17,617 nt of DNA from an uncultured Flavobacteriales bacterium (GTDB taxonomy: Bacteria; Bacteroidota; Bacteroidia; Flavobacteriales; UBA1820), in contig CAUHQV010000045.1 of assembly GCA_959608625.1 (NCBI GenBank), positions 1 through 17,617 on the forward strand, written 5' to 3'. Below, piece by piece: positions 14,554-17,617 of the stretch; position 1 is the stretch's first letter, and every line of letters begins with the position of its first letter. The position numbers and the translations under genes are program-made. The notes beneath the pieces were generated by a model. It did not search any database. It saw only the letters and a program-made list of their open reading frames with translations, and was not told where the DNA came from.

Positions 14554-14594
14554 CAAAGTTAATGAATCCGCCGGGGATACTCTTAATATAAGAG
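14554..14594 (-). promoter_or_regulatory. Probable kdnA promoter with an upstream palindrome
   Basis: On the minus strand TAACTTTG (14561-14554) matches the -7 consensus exactly, 47 bp before the kdnA start. No TTG is found at the -33 position; instead the region holds a perfect inverted repeat CTCTTA-ata-TAAGAG (14580-14594). It could be an operator for an activator or repressor. The rest of the gap to 14740 shows nothing I can name. Confidence 0.5.
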
Positions 14595-14740
14595 GTGGTT
14601 TTTATCCTAACGGATGGTTAAATAAAGACGGTTGTCCGGAGTTTTACAATGGCGGTGGGCTAAAAAACAGGATTTTTGCTGTAACCTTTCCGGACCGGAG
14701 AAAGTCTAATGCAGTAGAAACAATTAATACTTCGATAAAA

Positions 14741-15613
14741 ATGAAACTGAAACAAACAAGAAATTTCGAGGCGCTGATAGGCGATACCTTCGGATTCATA
14801 CGGGAAACGGGAGCCCATTTCTTCCCGACGATGCTCCGGGTAAATTTTTTGTATCTGCTGGCTATCGCACTGATCGTCTATTTCACGTTCTCAATGGGGT
14901 ATAACAACCTCGATTCTGTTCCGGGGATACGTACCTACCTGAATTTTGGCGACATCAGCCCTATGGGTAATGTAAAATGGGATCTCGGGATAATGTCGTG
15001 GTGGGAGACCCTGCTGAGTATCGTGTGTATGCTGTTGCTCATGGTAGGATTTGCCGTATTCGCAGCTTATACCCCGGCGTATATGATCCTGTACCAGCGG
15101 GAAGGGCGCGTCCCCGGATTCAAAGAGATCGTGGCTTTCATCCGCCGGAAAGCCGGCCGGCTGGTTATTTATTTCCTGGGGCTGTTTCTTTTGTGCATCC
15201 CGGTAGTGATCGTCTGCATTCCACTGTTCATCTTCTTGGCTTTCACGATAATCGGGATAGCCCTGATACCTATCGTGTTGCTGCTGGTGCTGATGATGTC
15301 TTCGCTGATGCTTTACGCTTATCTGGGCGATGAGAGAGTAGGATTCTTCGATTCGATAGACGTGGCTTGGAAATCTCTGAAAAGTGCATTCTGGAAGAAC
15401 GTAGTGTGCAATGGGATCATCTATCTCATTACGGTTTTTCTAGCGGTGATCCCCCGGGTAATCTCTTCGGCTTTCGATCGTATGGATGCCCCCGGTACGG
15501 TTTTCCTGGGAGTGATGTGGGCGCTGCTTGCCCTGGCGATCCATTTCTTTATCTCTTCGGTCTACAGTGTGAATATCGGACTGATCTACTTCTCATCAAA
15601 AGCCGACAAATAA
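14741..15613 (+). CDS. Multi-pass inner-membrane protein of unknown function
   Basis: I do not recognise the family of this 290-residue protein. It has about six hydrophobic segments: roughly 33-51, 89-115, 140-160, 162-193 (long enough for one or two passes), 219-240 and 253-276. The N-terminal 30 residues are polar and cytoplasmic-looking (RNFEALIGDTFGFIRE), and a similar amphipathic stretch at 195-217 (DERVGFFDSIDVAWKSLK) recalls internally repeated membrane proteins of the DUF975/YesL or GDPD-membrane-domain kind. That resemblance is loose. No catalytic motif is visible. The gene is divergent from kdnA, stands alone, and ends before a strong terminator. The first ATG is used, without a clear Shine-Dalgarno sequence. 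Confidence 0.8.
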   Translation: MKLKQTRNFEALIGDTFGFIRETGAHFFPTMLRVNFLYLLAIALIVYFTFSMGYNNLDSVPGIRTYLNFGDISPMGNVKWDLGIMSWWETLLSIVCMLLLMVGFAVFAAYTPAYMILYQREGRVPGFKEIVAFIRRKAGRLVIYFLGLFLLCIPVVIVCIPLFIFLAFTIIGIALIPIVLLLVLMMSSLMLYAYLGDERVGFFDSIDVAWKSLKSAFWKNVVCNGIIYLITVFLAVIPRVISSAFDRMDAPGTVFLGVMWALLALAIHFFISSVYSVNIGLIYFSSKADK

Positions 15614-15677
15614 GAATATATACAATGTAACCCCTGGTATTTTTGGGTATTTTATTGAAAAGTACATAAAAATTAGA

Positions 15678-15716
15678 GAGTACCCCCTAAAAAACAGGGG
15701 GTACTCTTGTTTTTTA
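15678..15716 (+). terminator. Rho-independent terminator after the membrane-protein gene
   Basis: The perfect 11-bp stem GAGTACCCCCT (15678-15688) / AGGGGGTACTC (15696-15706), with loop AAAAAAC, is followed by TTGTTTTTTA. It lies 64 bp after the stop codon. Confidence 0.9.
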
Positions 15717-15738
15717 TTGATTTTTTTCCGGATATTTG
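15707..15738 (+). promoter_or_regulatory. Candidate promoter of glnN
   Basis: TTG (15707-15709) and GATATTTG (15731-15738, seven of eight matches to TAnnTTTG) are 21 bp apart. The -33 element lies in the T run of the preceding terminator, a compact arrangement. The glnN ATG is 30 bp further on. Confidence 0.5.
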
Positions 15739-15768
15739 TTCCGACGAAACAAAACAACATCAAAAATT

Positions 15769-17617
15769 ATGGCAGAATTCAGAATCCGGGCGGTCAAAGA
15801 AAGCGAGAGCCACCGTCCTGTCCCACCCACGATAGAGTCGGGGCGTTTCTCGGAAATTTTCGGTAAAAATGTGTTCAACGAGGATGCCATGCGCCAGTAT
15901 CTGTCCAAAGATGCGTTCAAGGCGGTCATGGCGGCTATCGACAGCGGTACGCGCATCAACCGTGATGCGGCCAAGCAAGTGGCTTCGGGGATGAAGCAGT
16001 GGGCCATCGACCGGGGAGCGACACACTATTCGCATTGGTTCCAGCCATTGAATGGTACGTCGGCCGAAAAGCACGACGCCTTTTTCGAACCTATCGCCGG
16101 CGGGCGGGCCATGGAGCGTTTCGACGGAACACAGCTCGTACAGCAGGAATCGGACGCTTCGTCCTTTCCGAACGGAGGACTCCGCAATACATTCGAGGCG
16201 CGCGGTTATACAGCCTGGGACCCGACTTCTCCGGCATTTGTGGTGGGAACGACGCTTTGTATCCCGACCGTGTTCGTGGCGTATACGGGCGTGGCGCTAG
16301 ACAACAAGACGCCGCTGCTCCGTTCCAATGCGGCGGTCGATGCGGCTGCGACGGCTGTCTGCCAGTATTTCGACAAAAACGTAACGAAGGTCTATTCGAC
16401 CCTGGGGGCGGAGCAGGAATATTTCCTGGTGGATACCGCCCTGTATAACGCCCGGCCAGACCTGGTGCTCACCGGCCGGACGCTTTTCGGCCAGGAGCCG
16501 GCTAAGGGCCAGCAGATGGAAGACCATTATTTCGGCGCGATGCCGGCCCGGGTGCTCGAATACCTGCGCGATTTGGAACAGGAGTGCATCAAATTGGGTA
16601 TCCCTATCAAGACGCGGCACAATGAAGTAGCGCTGAACCAATACGAAATAGCCCCGATCTACGAGGAGGCTAATATCGCGGTCGACCACAACATGATGCT
16701 GATGGAGGCTATGCAACGGGTAAGCGCCAAGCACAATTTCAAAGTCCTGTTCCATGAAAAACCTTTCGAAGGCATCAACGGATCCGGAAAACACAATAAC
16801 TGGGCGCTGGCTACCGATACGGGGATCAATCTCCTCTCGCCGGGCAAAACCCCCAAAAGCAACCTGCAGTTCCTCACGTTCTTCGTAAACGCGATCAAAG
16901 CCGTACACGACCATGCCGACCTGCTGCGCGCCTGCATCGCTTCGGCATCGAACGACCACCGCCTGGGCGCCAACGAAGCGCCGCCCGCTATCATTTCGAT
17001 ATTTATCGGCACGCAGCTTTCGGCCGTATTGTCGGAACTGGAGCAGGTGTCTTCGGGCAAACTGTCGCCGGAGGAAAAGACCGACCTCAAACTCAACGTA
17101 GTGGGCAAGATCCCCGAGATCCTGCTCGATAATACCGACCGGAACCGCACTTCGCCTTTTGCGTTCACCGGGAATAAATTCGAGTTCCGGGCGCCGGGTT
17201 CGTCCATCAACTGCGCGATGCCGATGACGGTGATGAACACCATCATGGCGGCTCAATTGGTGACATTCAAGGCCGAAGTGGATAAAATGATCGAGAAAGG
17301 TATCAAGAAGGACGATGCGATATTCAACGTGCTGCGCGACTATATCAAGGCTTCGTCCAAGATTCTTTTCGAAGGGGACGGCTATTCGGACGATTGGGTG
17401 AAAGAGGCGGCAAAACGCGGACTTTCCAACCTGAAGACCACCCCGGAAGCCCTCGACGTATTGGTGAGCGAAGATACGTTCAGTGTGTTTTCCAAAACGA
17501 ACGTGATGAGCAAGCTGGAAGTGGAGGCCCGCTACGAGATAGAACTGGAAAAATACCAAAAAACGATCCAGATCGAGGCCCGTGTGATGGGGGATATCGC
17601 CCGCAACCATATCATTC
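15769..17617 (+). CDS. glnN: Glutamine synthetase type III (GlnN), 3' end cut by window edge
   Basis: Glutamine synthetase joins ammonia to glutamate with ATP in the cytoplasm. Type III enzymes are large (about 700-730 residues) and typical of Bacteroidota; 616 codons are visible here without a stop. The long N-terminal part specific to type III includes FGKNVF and HYSHWFQPL (86-94). Catalytic motifs are GAEQEYF (213-219, metal-binding glutamates), the NEVALNQYEIAP stretch (285-296), NGSGKHNNW (337-345) and FRAPGSS further on. The ATG at 15769 is preceded by an A-rich leader with no Shine-Dalgarno sequence and gives the standard N-terminus. A terminator separates it from the upstream membrane-protein gene, so it is probably transcribed from its own promoter. 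Confidence 0.97.
   Translation, partial: MAEFRIRAVKESESHRPVPPTIESGRFSEIFGKNVFNEDAMRQYLSKDAFKAVMAAIDSGTRINRDAAKQVASGMKQWAIDRGATHYSHWFQPLNGTSAEKHDAFFEPIAGGRAMERFDGTQLVQQESDASSFPNGGLRNTFEARGYTAWDPTSPAFVVGTTLCIPTVFVAYTGVALDNKTPLLRSNAAVDAAATAVCQYFDKNVTKVYSTLGAEQEYFLVDTALYNARPDLVLTGRTLFGQEPAKGQQMEDHYFGAMPARVLEYLRDLEQECIKLGIPIKTRHNEVALNQYEIAPIYEEANIAVDHNMMLMEAMQRVSAKHNFKVLFHEKPFEGINGSGKHNNWALATDTGINLLSPGKTPKSNLQFLTFFVNAIKAVHDHADLLRACIASASNDHRLGANEAPPAIISIFIGTQLSAVLSELEQVSSGKLSPEEKTDLKLNVVGKIPEILLDNTDRNRTSPFAFTGNKFEFRAPGSSINCAMPMTVMNTIMAAQLVTFKAEVDKMIEKGIKKDDAIFNVLRDYIKASSKILFEGDGYSDDWVKEAAKRGLSNLKTTPEALDVLVSEDTFSVFSKTNVMSKLEVEARYEIELEKYQKTIQIEARVMGDIARNHII

Noticed and set aside
16297..17610. A 437-codon open frame on the minus strand opposite glnN
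   Set aside because: It is antisense to the conserved type III glutamine synthetase frame. The translation is rich in H, R, F and V without a recognisable domain, as expected from a complement of GC-biased codons.
1..17617. CRISPR arrays, tRNA or rRNA genes, transposases, phage or toxin-antitoxin genes
   Set aside because: None was seen on either strand; all sizeable gene space is explained by the genes listed.

Overview
The window looks like chromosomal core DNA from a member of the Bacteroidota, most likely order Bacteroidales. An Alistipes/Rikenellaceae-like genome is my guess, at low confidence. The grounds are several promoters of the Bacteroidota type (-7 box TAnnTTTG, sometimes with a TTG about 20 bp upstream), start codons that mostly lack Shine-Dalgarno sequences, a type III glutamine synthetase, and several large thioredoxin-fold envelope proteins typical of this phylum. 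I see no tRNA, rRNA, CRISPR array, phage or insertion-sequence transposase.

Layout, left to right. (1) 1-1349, minus strand: the 5' part of queE (7-carboxy-7-deazaguanine synthase, cut by the window edge) and yebC, separated by a strong terminator. (2) 1526-2233, plus: a pirin-family protein with a clear promoter and ribosome binding site. (3) 2657-4009, plus: dnaA, after a 423-bp AT-rich gap in which I see no DnaA boxes. (4) 4051-5861, minus: a two-gene operon of a Crp/Fnr-family regulator followed, with an ATGA overlap, by a menE-like acyl-CoA ligase. The regulator has a cysteine pattern suggesting an iron-sulfur sensor and a palindrome lying over its own promoter. (5) 5920-6131: a gene-free MITE-like element with about 20-bp inverted ends and nested internal inverted repeats. 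(6) 6264-7709, plus: a secreted thioredoxin-fold protein. (7) 7781-14506, minus: six co-oriented genes, in transcription order kdnA, three TlpA-like thioredoxin-fold envelope proteins, kdsB, kdnB. (8) 14741-15613, plus: a multi-pass membrane protein of unknown function. (9) 15769 to the right edge, plus: glnN, the type III glutamine synthetase, cut by the window edge.

How the genes fit together. KdnB (Kdo 8-oxidase), KdnA (transaminase) and KdsB (CMP-sugar activation) make up the pathway for 8-amino-3,8-dideoxy-manno-octulosonate (Kdo8N), a modified inner-core sugar of lipopolysaccharide first worked out in Shewanella. Here the pathway genes surround three tandem thioredoxin-fold genes whose active sites differ (WCKPC, WCIWC, WCGPC). 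That arrangement is the most unusual feature of the window. The Crp/Fnr-menE pair suggests possible redox-linked control of menaquinone synthesis. Most other genes are housekeeping.
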